From assembly GCA_002293125.1 (NCBI GenBank), contig DBCR01000074.1, positions 1 through 53,605 of the forward strand: a stretch of 53,605 bases of DNA, read 5' to 3'. A model generated the notes under the pieces. It searched no databases. It was not told the origin of the DNA and saw only the letters and a list, made by a program, of their open reading frames with translations. Position 1 is the first letter of the stretch. Each line of letters opens with the position of its first letter. Below are positions 26,851-34,866 of this stretch, in pieces. Source of the DNA: Opitutia bacterium UBA953 (GTDB lineage: Bacteria > Verrucomicrobiota > Verrucomicrobiia > Opitutales > UBA953). A program made the position numbers and the translations under genes.

Positions 26851-29800
26851 CGAGGCGGAGCCAGCGCATGGAGATGACCTTGAAGCGCCGACCTAGAAGA
26901 TGGTTCACCGGGGTCAGGGCGGTGTCGACCGTGGCATCAGCGAGGGTGGAAGGGAGGGCCGTAGGAATCATCAACGGTCGCGGCGCGCTGTTGCCCGTCT
27001 CGGCCGCGTTGGTCGGGTCGATGAAACCGGGCACACGCTGGACAATCACCTCCAACCAGGCCGAACCCGTCTTACCGTCGATCTGTGCGGCCTCGCCGTA
27101 ACAACGGAGCTTGAAGGTGTCGGAGCGGCTGGCCAGCGCGGAGCCAAGGCTCTGGAGGAGGTCGGACTGCAACAGGTTGCCGGGCGCGCTGAAGGCGGAG
27201 TGCACGCGGCTTTCACTGCTACCCTTGGCGGCGGCCTCGATGTTCTCCGGGTGCGGAAGCCGACTGGCGGCGGCGGTGGTGAGATTGTTCAAGGTCAGCT
27301 GTCGCTCATCCGAGACGGCCGCGACGTGGTGGCTGAGTCCGGCCTTCGCGTCGCGGTCCGCGCGGAAGATCGCCGATTGGAGGGCGCCGCACCGGTTCGC
27401 CCAGGTCTGGTCGCAAAGGAAGCGGTTGATGAATTCGGAAAGACCGAGGTAGGGGGTGGCCGCTTGGGTGAGCCCGCCGAAGAGTCGCGTTCCCGGGGTC
27501 TTGACCAAGTCCCGCTCGGTCCGACTGAGCACCGCGAAGCGGGCCTTGTTCTCGGCGACGATGCCCTTGGCCAGTTCGGTGAGTTGCACGTCGGTGAGGC
27601 TGGCGAATCCGTCCCAATGCTTGGGATCGTCGAATCGCCATTCACCCGGGTTGAGGTCCATCTTGGAAGCCTGGACGCCTCCACTGGAAGCCTTGCCCAC
27701 GATGCGCCGGAAGCGGGCGGAATTCGCTTCCTCCGTCAGCGTGGCGACGGCGAGCTCCTTAGCGGAACCGAGGAAGGACTTCCAGGCGTCGACCGAGGTG
27801 GAGTTCACGTTGAAGGCCCCCTTGTTGGTGAGCACGGTTGCGGCGCGACGATAGTCGCCTAGGGCTCCCTGAATCTTAACCGCGTCGAGGTCGGTGTATT
27901 CGAGGCTGAAGCGGGGATTGTCGAGCGGTTGGCCGGCGAGGACAAAATCCGTGATCACCTGCGACAGGCTCTTCTGCTCGTTCGGATCGACGGGCGTCGG
28001 CGTCGTCGCGGTCGCCCGGGTCACCGGATCGGTCGGCAGCGGGTCCGCCGCGGTGATTTCTCCCGTGGTGCCGGTCTTCATCCAGGGGGCGAGACTCGAG
28101 AGGAAGAATCCGTCCCACAGGGCCGAGTTGAGGAGGTAGGTCTGGTCGAAATCGGTCCAATTGGGACCGTTGTTCTGGATGACTTTTCGGGCATCGACGA
28201 GCGGGCTGGCAAAACTGCTGCCGATTCCCAGGAGGGGCTGTTGGTCGCGGACGCCGAAATTCGCATGGCCGAATTGGGCCAGTGAGGTCGGTTGCGTCAG
28301 GGGGACCTCACAGAGGATGACACGGGTACTTCCTCCGGCCGTCATGGAATTACCCCCCAGGGCGACTTTCCCGGCGTCGCCGTCGGTCGCCAGGACATTC
28401 AGCCAACTCCCGCCCCGCAGGTTGAGCTGGAAGCTGGGTGAGATCCCTTGCACGCCCATCATGCCGCCCGTTCCGATGCGTCCGGTGGCGCTGGCTCGTT
28501 GCGTGGGAGCCAAAGGATTAGAGTGCGTGAAAGTCGCGTAGGGCGCAGCCACACTGTCGGCGGTCTTGACCGCGATCTCGACCGCGGTCACGAGGTCGGG
28601 CTCATTCAGGGGCGGTGGGGGCGATGGGTCGGGCGACGCCCACTTGGTTCCCGGAGGCGTGACGTATTTATCAGGGACTGCGCGCCAATTTTGGTAGAAC
28701 CTTTCCGCGGGCTGGGGATGGGAGGCTGGGTTGATGTCAGTGAAGACGACTTCGGTGCTCTCGCTGCTCTTGTTGAAAAAGTCTAGTTTGTCGGAAGCGC
28801 CCGGCGAGACCTTGTGGTCGAGCTGATCACCCGGCCAGCATGCCAGCGCGTGTCGGATGCGTAGCCGGTCCCCGGGCACGATTGACAAGGCGATCGGCGA
28901 TTCCAGGTCCATCAGTCCAAGGGCGTCTTCACCGAATCCCCAATCCGTCAAGGTATCGCGGAAACCCCCGCGGGTGTCGTAGGTGTTGTCGAGCACCACG
29001 GACTTGGACCAATCCCCGATCGTGGGCTTGCAGGAGAAAACCCGTGATTCACCGGGCTCGATGATCATCGACACCGAGTCATCCTTTTTCAGGTACAGAC
29101 GAAGGGTGTCCTCGGCGTCGCTGGTGCCGTCCTGCAGATTCAGGAATTTGGTCAGATCTGTCTCGAAGACATGGGGATCATCCATCGAGCCAGACTTGTA
29201 CTGTTTGAAGCGGAATTTCCATCCGTTCAGATCGGAGACCGAGATGGCCGTGGCAAAGGCCTCCGCATTCGGCGAACCCGTCGCGTCGGGCTTGGGTTCC
29301 CAGGCCATACGCACATTAAAGGGATTATGGACGACGACGATGGGAGTGATGTTCACCCGGATATCCACCCACTCTTCTTCGACCCAGACCCAGTTTTTCC
29401 CCCAGCGAATCCGCTTCCACTCGAACCAGTGCATCTTGTTGACGCTGAAGGCGAGGGTGACGCGCTGCACGTAGGGCGTCGCGGCGACATTCAGCGGGCG
29501 GGTGACGAGGCGACTACGGTCGCCGTTGAGATAGTCGCTGGCGTTGGGATTGATGGGGGTCGGGAGATCGCCGTTGTAAAGGTCGGAATAGGCGTAGGTC
29601 CGGTTGAAGCGACTGTTGTTCGGGAGACCGTTGTCGCCTGGCGGGCCGCCCGGGCGCGCGACCATGGCGTTGGGCCAAAGCGTCCGGGCTTTGAGCGTCG
29701 GGATGGAGGTGCCGCGCTCCCCGGTTCCCCCGCTGGTCCAGCCGACCTGCTTGTAAAGCCGATGGTAGTCGCGCAGTGCCCACCAGGTGGGTCCGCGCAC

Positions 29801-30874
29801 GTCGCCTCCGGCGACCGTCCGATTGAAGATGGGGGCGGCATCCGTGGTCTGCGAACCTCGCTGCAGGACCGGCATGACGACCGGCTCAGCCCCTTTTTCC
29901 GTGTTCGTCCCGGCGGCGCCGGCCGCGCCTTGGCCAAACTCGGTGATCGCGAAACGTGCGTCGCTCAGCTCGAAGGCGACGGAGAGGTCCCGCTTGAGCC
30001 CACCCAGCACGGGGTCAGACAGTACTCCGGCCGAGACGAGGCTGATGTCGTGGAAATACTTGCGCGTATCGATCGGCTCATCGCCGGTGATGATCGGATC
30101 CCAACCAGCGAGGAGTGGCGCATCCTTCATTCGGGTCAGTGCCGTTAGCTGAATCTGGTTCGGGAGGTTCTTCAGTAGCCCGTGGGTAACGGGGCTGCGG
30201 GCAGAGATGAGCTGATCGGCGCTGTTCGGGTCCGTCTTGGCGCGGGTGTCGATGAGGTTGGGGCGCGCCTTCACGCCTTCGTCACCGACCCAATAGGCGT
30301 AGGCGCCGTCGACATCGCCGTCGGGGAGTACGATCTTCGGGAGCGAGACGAGACCGCTCGGTGTGGAGCCGTTCTGCCCCAGCGCGCTTCCCAAGCCGAC
30401 GAGCGGGATGAGCTGATCCGCGGGCGGTGCGTAGCCGGACTGCCACGGTGCCCAATAGCCGACGTGATAATCCGGGGTGAGGCTGGTCTGGTAGAGCGAG
30501 GTCGACTGGGTGCCAGCGGGTTGGTCGCCGCGGCCGGAGACGAGCCAGGCCGGCGGCAAGTCAGGAAGGTCGGTGCGCCAGATGCCGGTCCACATCGGAT
30601 TGCGCACCGTGCTGGCGGTGGCGGTGGGCTGGGTAATGTCCGCCCGCGCGGTGGAACGTCGGTCCGGCCCCGCCTCCTGCTGGAGGTGCGCGAGGGCGAG
30701 GCGCATCGCGACGATTGAGTTCAGCTTGGCGCGCGTCGCCAACTGCTGGTTCATGACGGCCCGAGACTCGACCATGACAAAGGCGGAGACTGTGACCAGC
30801 AGCATGACGATTCCCGCCATCACCGTCAGGGACAGGATGAGGCTGAAACCTGGGCTGCGCTTGCTGTGTTTCAT
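26840..30874 (-). CDS. Giant pseudopilin-like secreted protein, first cassette copy
   Basis: A 1344-aa paralog of the 1285-aa protein. The N-terminus KRSPG then F-S-L-I-L and a hydrophobic helix (about 10-33) again looks like a pilin leader without Glu5. ALAHLQQEAGPDRRSTARAD (60-79), NPMWTGIWRTD, PPAWLVSGRGDQPAGTQS, YWVGDEGVKARPNL, RDQQPLLGIGSSF, FNVNSTSVDAWK, LLQSDLLQSLGSALASRSDTF, VQRVPGF and LGRRFKVISMR match its paralog in order. Tip-like minor pilins such as GspK also lack Glu5, so a role at the tip of a pseudopilus or on the surface is a reasonable guess. The gene has a real Shine-Dalgarno (AGGTGG) that can be hidden in a hairpin, and a candidate promoter upstream. Confidence 0.82.
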   Translation of the reverse strand: MKHSKRSPGFSLILSLTVMAGIVMLLVTVSAFVMVESRAVMNQQLATRAKLNSIVAMRLALAHLQQEAGPDRRSTARADITQPTATASTVRNPMWTGIWRTDLPDLPPAWLVSGRGDQPAGTQSTSLYQTSLTPDYHVGYWAPWQSGYAPPADQLIPLVGLGSALGQNGSTPSGLVSLPKIVLPDGDVDGAYAYWVGDEGVKARPNLIDTRAKTDPNSADQLISARSPVTHGLLKNLPNQIQLTALTRMKDAPLLAGWDPIITGDEPIDTRKYFHDISLVSAGVLSDPVLGGLKRDLSVAFELSDARFAITEFGQGAAGAAGTNTEKGAEPVVMPVLQRGSQTTDAAPIFNRTVAGGDVRGPTWWALRDYHRLYKQVGWTSGGTGERGTSIPTLKARTLWPNAMVARPGGPPGDNGLPNNSRFNRTYAYSDLYNGDLPTPINPNASDYLNGDRSRLVTRPLNVAATPYVQRVTLAFSVNKMHWFEWKRIRWGKNWVWVEEEWVDIRVNITPIVVVHNPFNVRMAWEPKPDATGSPNAEAFATAISVSDLNGWKFRFKQYKSGSMDDPHVFETDLTKFLNLQDGTSDAEDTLRLYLKKDDSVSMIIEPGESRVFSCKPTIGDWSKSVVLDNTYDTRGGFRDTLTDWGFGEDALGLMDLESPIALSIVPGDRLRIRHALACWPGDQLDHKVSPGASDKLDFFNKSSESTEVVFTDINPASHPQPAERFYQNWRAVPDKYVTPPGTKWASPDPSPPPPLNEPDLVTAVEIAVKTADSVAAPYATFTHSNPLAPTQRASATGRIGTGGMMGVQGISPSFQLNLRGGSWLNVLATDGDAGKVALGGNSMTAGGSTRVILCEVPLTQPTSLAQFGHANFGVRDQQPLLGIGSSFASPLVDARKVIQNNGPNWTDFDQTYLLNSALWDGFFLSSLAPWMKTGTTGEITAADPLPTDPVTRATATTPTPVDPNEQKSLSQVITDFVLAGQPLDNPRFSLEYTDLDAVKIQGALGDYRRAATVLTNKGAFNVNSTSVDAWKSFLGSAKELAVATLTEEANSARFRRIVGKASSGGVQASKMDLNPGEWRFDDPKHWDGFASLTDVQLTELAKGIVAENKARFAVLSRTERDLVKTPGTRLFGGLTQAATPYLGLSEFINRFLCDQTWANRCGALQSAIFRADRDAKAGLSHHVAAVSDERQLTLNNLTTAAASRLPHPENIEAAAKGSSESRVHSAFSAPGNLLQSDLLQSLGSALASRSDTFKLRCYGEAAQIDGKTGSAWLEVIVQRVPGFIDPTNAAETGNSAPRPLMIPTALPSTLADATVDTALTPVNHLLGRRFKVISMRWLRLDEI

Positions 30875-30879
30875 GCCGT

Positions 30880-30896
30880 ACCACCTATTCGGTGGT
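30880..30896 (-). promoter_or_regulatory. Hairpin covering the Shine-Dalgarno of the first cassette gene
   Basis: The arms ACCACC and GGTGGT form a 6-bp perfect stem with a 5-nt loop, just upstream of the ATG at 30874. On the minus strand the arm nearest the start contains AGGTGG, the only convincing ribosome-binding site before this gene. Folding would block it, suggesting control of translation. The pairing is seen; the regulation is inferred. Confidence 0.5.
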
Positions 30897-30902
30897 GTAG
30901 GT

Positions 30903-30930
30903 ATTATTACTCACCTAAGGCCTCAGGCAA
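30903..30930 (-). promoter_or_regulatory. Candidate sigma70-type promoter for the cassette
   Basis: On the minus strand a -35-like TTGCCT (30930-30925) is separated by 16 bases from a -10-like AATAAT (30908-30903), about 30 bases before the start codon at 30874. Matches are 4 of 6 and 5 of 6 to the consensus. No other promoter-like pair is as good in this 243-bp intergenic region. Confidence 0.4.
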
Positions 30931-31117
30931 GCACCACTTAAGACCGCCCCGGCGGGATGCCGTCATCAGTACCTTAGATAAATGATATAAAACAGCCGTT
31001 TTGTGCCGTTCAGGGCGGTTTGGGCCATGCGCCTGCGCGAGCGGGCTGCGTCCGGAAGTGACGTCGGCTCTTTTGTTTCCGCTTGTCGTCCCCCGTAGTT
31101 TTGCAGGAGTGAATGGT

Positions 31118-31333
31118 ATGCGACATTTGGCTCTCTTGCTTGCTTCTACCGTCCTTCTTTTCGCCGCCGACAAACCGGCCGCGGCGCCCGCTAAGGTCGC
31201 ACCGAAATACCAGGAAGGTAGCTGTTGCGACAAGGCGACGAAGCGGGGCGACAAATGCAACCACCCTTGCTGCGTCAAGGCCGCCAAGGTCGGCAAGGTC
31301 TGCGATCATTGCAACGAGCCGGTGAAGAAGTAA
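31118..31333 (+). CDS. Secreted Cys-rich peptide with two 15-residue repeats
   Basis: No named family. The 71-aa product starts at ATG 31118, which has a good Shine-Dalgarno (AGGAG, 31105-31109). It has a signal peptide (about 1-17), an Ala/Pro/Lys linker (18-34) and then two tandem copies of the pattern CCxKAxKxGxxCxHx: residues 36-50 and 51-65. Together they hold seven cysteines and two histidines, which suggests binding of zinc, copper or another soft metal, or a disulfide-linked miniprotein. A methyltransferase gene follows 52 bp downstream on the same strand. The unusually clear Shine-Dalgarno contrasts with most genes in the window. Confidence 0.72.
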   Translation: MRHLALLLASTVLLFAADKPAAAPAKVAPKYQEGSCCDKATKRGDKCNHPCCVKAAKVGKVCDHCNEPVKK

Positions 31334-31385
31334 CGCGCCGCGCGGTCGCTCTTGCGCCCCTCTGGACCCGTCGCAGTCTGCCTCC

Positions 31386-32126
31386 ATGCTGAAGCGTTAC
31401 CCTGTGCTGTCGTCCGTCATACTCCTCGGCGGAGCGGTTGGACTTTTCTTCTGGTCTCGTCCGGTCTCTGCTGCGCCCGGCGCGGCTCCCGCGAAATACG
31501 AAACCCGCTCCGCTTCGCCGGACGGTATCGGCAAGGTCTGGATGGGTCGGGAGATTTCGCAGGTGATGGGCCATCCCGGCATTGGTTGGCTGGAGCGCAC
31601 CGACCGCGAGAAGGAGGAGGCGCCTTCCAAGGCCATCGCCTTGCTGGAGTTGGCGCCCGACGCCGTCCTGGCCGATATCGGTGCCGGCTCAGGCTACTAC
31701 TCCTTCCGTATCGCCCGTAAACTGCCCCGGGGCAAGGTCGTCGCGGTGGATATCCAGCCGGAGATGCTCGATTTCCTGAAGACGGAATCCGTCAAGCTGG
31801 GCGTGACGAACGTTCAGCCCCACCTAGGCGCGATCGACGACGTAAAACTTCCCCTAGCCTCGATTGATGCCGCGCTGATGGTCGATGCTTATCATGAATT
31901 CGACCATCCGGTAGAGATGCTGGCCTCGCTCCGTTTAGCCCTGAAGCCAAAGGGCCGCATCTACCTGCTCGAGTATCGCGCCGAGGACGACAACGTCCCG
32001 ATCAAGCCCCATCACAAGATGACCGAGGCCCAGGCTCGCAAGGAATTCGAAGCCGCGGGCTTCCGGTTCGTGGTGAACAAGCCGGACCTGCCGTGGCAGC
32101 ATTTGATGATCTTCGAGAAGCCTTAG
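31386..32126 (+). CDS. Exported class I SAM-dependent methyltransferase
   Basis: A 246-aa protein with a Rossmann-type methyltransferase domain: motif I LADIGAGSGYYSF (about 94-106), the acidic end of strand 2 VVAVDIQPEML, and the post-motifs IDAALMVDAYHEF and GRIYLLEYR. The N-terminus (1-30) is a signal peptide or anchor (hydrophobic core, then VSA), followed by KVWMGREISQVMGHPGIGWLER. This layout resembles the predicted methyltransferases of COG4798. Because SAM is cytoplasmic, an exported enzyme is puzzling; it may be anchored with the domain inside, or it may not use SAM. It converges with the reductase gene at 32133, leaving 6 bp. Confidence 0.8.
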   Translation: MLKRYPVLSSVILLGGAVGLFFWSRPVSAAPGAAPAKYETRSASPDGIGKVWMGREISQVMGHPGIGWLERTDREKEEAPSKAIALLELAPDAVLADIGAGSGYYSFRIARKLPRGKVVAVDIQPEMLDFLKTESVKLGVTNVQPHLGAIDDVKLPLASIDAALMVDAYHEFDHPVEMLASLRLALKPKGRIYLLEYRAEDDNVPIKPHHKMTEAQARKEFEAAGFRFVVNKPDLPWQHLMIFEKP

Positions 32127-32132
32127 GCGCCT

Positions 32133-33620
32133 TCAGGCGCCGACGCTCTTCTTGATGTCCTTGAGTTGCTGGAACTCTGGCTTCGCAGTGTAATACTTAT
32201 CGAGCGGGTAGCACCCGGAGATGAGTCCGTTGCGCGGCGCGGTCGTGCAGTCGCTAAAAGTGCGGCAGATGAACTTGGTCTCCATCGCGCCATTCTTCGC
32301 GGCATCGGCGAGCATGGTCGGATAGCTGAGCACCGCGCGACCGACGCCGATGGCATCGCTCCCTCCGGTGCGCAGAATATGCTGCGCGATGTGCGGGAGG
32401 TATTCCTGAACGTAACTGAGGCCGGAACTCACCACTATCATGCCGGCAGGGGCTTGAGCGCGGACCTCGCGGACGACGCGCACCTGACGAGCGACGTCGA
32501 TGAGCGGGTCATGCGCAGGCTGGTAGCCGTCGCTGGGCGGATAGGCCGCGGGACGCTGGAGGTGGGGGTTATAGTAGGGCGAGCCGGCGGTGGTGTTGAG
32601 GATCTTGACGCCTAATTCGCCGAGGAGCTTCACGAAGGCGAAGGTCTCGGTGAGGTCGATTTCGGTGGGTTTTTGCGCGTTCACGCCAAAGGCGTAAGGG
32701 TAGGGTAGGAGGTGGGCATGTTCTTCGGGGATGCCGGGGCCGAGTTTACCTGGCACACTGAGTGCCGGGTCAGGACGGAAGGGCACCATATCGAACAGGC
32801 TCAGGCGTACGCCGATATCAATGGCGTTACCGTCGGCGCGGATGCCGGCGATGATGTCGCGCAGGATGCGGGTGCGATTCTCGAAAGAGCCACCGAACTT
32901 ACCCGGACGTGAGTGGGCGCTGAGGAATTCGTGTAGGAGGTAGCCGTGGCAGTGCTTGATGTCGACGAAGTCGGCGCCGCAATCGCGGGCCACGCGGGCG
33001 GCCTTCACGTAGCAGCGGATCAGTTCCTCGACGTCGGCGTCGGTCAGGACCTGATCGTCGGAGGTCACGTTGAACTTCTTGTCGAGGATCGGGTGCCGGT
33101 AGGCCACGCGGGATTCCCAGCGCTTCTTGTCATGCGGGCGGCAGAAGCGGCCGGAGTGGGTAAGCTGGAAGCCGATGACCAGGTCGTCGACCGAACCCCA
33201 GCGGGCGAGGTGCTCTGCCTTGAGGATGCCGACGAGTTCGGTGATACCAGCCTGGTTCTCCTCATTGATGATCAGCTGGTTCATGTTCGCGCGGCCATCG
33301 GCACGCACGGCCATGGCCTCGGCACCGCAGATCAGCTTCGCACCGCTCGCACCGAAGCGCTGCCAGCGTCGCTTCATCTCTTCGGAGATACCGCCGGTCG
33401 TGGTGCCGTCCCAGCCTTCCATCGGGTGGATGGCGATACGGTTACCGATGGTCTTGCCGTTGACCTTCGTGCGGCCGATTGGCTGCGAGAGGGGGTTGCC
33501 GGCACCGGCTTCGATGGTGTCCTCGATCGGCAGGACGGCGCCGACGCTGGCACAGTAGGCGCGGAAATCAGCGACGGTCTTGAGCGACGCGACGCGGGTG
33601 AGTTTGAAAGGGGTGGCCAT
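32133..33620 (-). CDS. Old Yellow Enzyme-like NADH:flavin oxidoreductase
   Basis: A 495-aa FMN-dependent TIM-barrel oxidoreductase. Recognisable pieces are the N-terminal NRIAIHPMEGWD, the substrate-site QLTHSGRFC, the barrel stretch DFVDIKHCHGYLLHEFLSAHSRPGKFGGSFENR and the C-terminal VGRAVLSYP. Family members reduce activated C=C bonds (enones, enoates, dienoyl-CoA) or demethylate. Its length exceeds the simple OYE domain (about 370 aa); the first 40 residues and the C-terminal CRTFSDCTTAPRNGLISGCYPLD segment are extra, with three cysteines near the end. It is 8 bp downstream of the DHDPS-like gene, so they form one operon. The substrate is unknown. Confidence 0.87.
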   Translation of the reverse strand: MATPFKLTRVASLKTVADFRAYCASVGAVLPIEDTIEAGAGNPLSQPIGRTKVNGKTIGNRIAIHPMEGWDGTTTGGISEEMKRRWQRFGASGAKLICGAEAMAVRADGRANMNQLIINEENQAGITELVGILKAEHLARWGSVDDLVIGFQLTHSGRFCRPHDKKRWESRVAYRHPILDKKFNVTSDDQVLTDADVEELIRCYVKAARVARDCGADFVDIKHCHGYLLHEFLSAHSRPGKFGGSFENRTRILRDIIAGIRADGNAIDIGVRLSLFDMVPFRPDPALSVPGKLGPGIPEEHAHLLPYPYAFGVNAQKPTEIDLTETFAFVKLLGELGVKILNTTAGSPYYNPHLQRPAAYPPSDGYQPAHDPLIDVARQVRVVREVRAQAPAGMIVVSSGLSYVQEYLPHIAQHILRTGGSDAIGVGRAVLSYPTMLADAAKNGAMETKFICRTFSDCTTAPRNGLISGCYPLDKYYTAKPEFQQLKDIKKSVGA

Positions 33621-33628
33621 TGTGAGGT

Positions 33629-34747
33629 TCAGCGAGGGATGTTGAGGCGTTCCGAGATGCGGCGCGTGCGGAGCATCGCTTCGTTCATGCGGGCGGCCTC
33701 GTCGGCCCCGCGGACGTCCTTGCAGGCCGGGTGGGGTTCGGGTGAAGCAATCACGCCGAGCTGATGGAGCAGGTGCGCGGTGCTGTGCTTGTAGGCGGCA
33801 GCGCTTCCCTTGGCATCGAGGCGGAAGACCTGGTCTTCCAGCGATTGGAAGGCTTCGAATAGCTTGTAGACACGTGTATCGAAACGCCCCGTGCCCGTGG
33901 GGAATTTCTTACCCGGGGTACCGTCGTCGAGCCACAAGTCCTTCGCGGCGCAGATCTGCGGGGCCGCGCTGCTGGCGGCGCCGATGAGGAGCGGCAGCCC
34001 AGTCTTGATCGCGGTGGCGATACCGTAGTCATCGCCGCTGTGCGGGGCGAAATCGAGCTTCAGGTCCTTGCACATCGCCGCCCAGTAGAGGAAATGCGGT
34101 TCGTCGAGCGTGCTCACCTTGCCGCCCACGAACTTCGGGTGGATGGCGAGCTGATGAAGCAGCCAAGGCTCATAGGGCGTGGCCCAGGAGACGAAGGAAG
34201 GTTCGAGCGCGTGCACGATGCCAGGGCGCACGAGCCACTCGGCGATCTGGTAGTAGCCGTCGCGGCGACGCTCGGGGTCGAGCGAGTTCAGCCACTTCGA
34301 AGTCATGATCATCACCTCGCAGTTGTCGTGCGCCTGGACGATATCCAGAAGGGCGCGGTAGCGCTCTGCCTTGAACGACGTGTCGTCCTGCGCGCCGCGG
34401 GCGGTGATGCCGGCGATGAAACGCATGTCCGGGAAGGTCAGCCGGAACTGACGGAGCACCTCGGCGTACGTCGTGTCGTCCAGGTCGAAGATGTAACCTG
34501 TGTCGGCGTTGAGTACCGGCACGAGTTCGACGCCGTAATGATCGGCGGCGGCCTTTTGCCAGCGGATCTCGGACACGAAGCTCTTCCAGTCCGGCTGTCC
34601 GTCCTGGAAGGGCAGGAGCACCGCCGAGCACAGGCGGGCCTTGGTGCGGTGGTCGACGAGGGCTTCTTCGGCCGTCCAGGCCCATTTCGTCGCGGCCCAA
34701 GGAGTCGTCGGCAGCAGGTCCTCGGGGCGGTCGATCAACGGCTTCAT
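33629..34747 (-). CDS. Dihydrodipicolinate synthase-fold lyase/aldolase
   Basis: A 372-aa protein that I place in the DHDPS/NAL class I aldolase superfamily. It shows alternating strand/helix units: SAVLLPFQDG (41-50), VELVPVLNADTGYI (73-86), MRFIAGITARG (108-118), CEVMIMTSKW (143-152), and FVGGKVSTLDE (206-216), where K210 matches the Schiff-base lysine of GIKE in known enzymes. Relatives cleave or dehydrate 2-keto-3-deoxy sugar acids or pyruvate adducts. It is longer than DapA (about 292 aa). It is first in the leftward pair with the OYE-like gene and divergent from an MFS transporter and an enolase-superfamily gene, suggesting sugar-acid breakdown. Assignment is by pattern only. Confidence 0.65.
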   Translation of the reverse strand: MKPLIDRPEDLLPTTPWAATKWAWTAEEALVDHRTKARLCSAVLLPFQDGQPDWKSFVSEIRWQKAAADHYGVELVPVLNADTGYIFDLDDTTYAEVLRQFRLTFPDMRFIAGITARGAQDDTSFKAERYRALLDIVQAHDNCEVMIMTSKWLNSLDPERRRDGYYQIAEWLVRPGIVHALEPSFVSWATPYEPWLLHQLAIHPKFVGGKVSTLDEPHFLYWAAMCKDLKLDFAPHSGDDYGIATAIKTGLPLLIGAASSAAPQICAAKDLWLDDGTPGKKFPTGTGRFDTRVYKLFEAFQSLEDQVFRLDAKGSAAAYKHSTAHLLHQLGVIASPEPHPACKDVRGADEAARMNEAMLRTRRISERLNIPR

Positions 34748-34776
34748 GGGGAGAAAGGCTTAGCAGGTATTTGACC

Positions 34777-34830
34777 GCTTGAAAACAATAGTCGCACTTC
34801 AAGCATTCTGACAGAATTCGCCCCTTGAAG
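34777..34830. promoter_or_regulatory. Repeated GCTTGAA half-sites in a divergent promoter
   Basis: GCTTGAA (34777-34783) and its inverse TTCAAGC (34798-34804) have centres 21 bp apart, two helical turns. A third copy, CTTGAAG, lies at 34824-34830. All sit in the 117-bp gap between the DHDPS-like gene and the MFS transporter. This arrangement fits binding by a dimeric regulator acting on both directions; no regulator gene is nearby. Confidence 0.45.
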
Positions 34831-34850
34831 GCTTGGGGTAAGTCCTTCTG

Positions 34851-34866
34851 ATGGGGCTAACCCCAT
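34851..34866 (+). promoter_or_regulatory. Hairpin overlapping the start codon of an MFS gene
   Basis: ATGGGG and CCCCAT pair perfectly around a CTAA loop, and the last two bases belong to the ATG at 34865. In mRNA this would tie up the start codon. It could equally be a DNA palindrome used as an operator. Confidence 0.4.
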
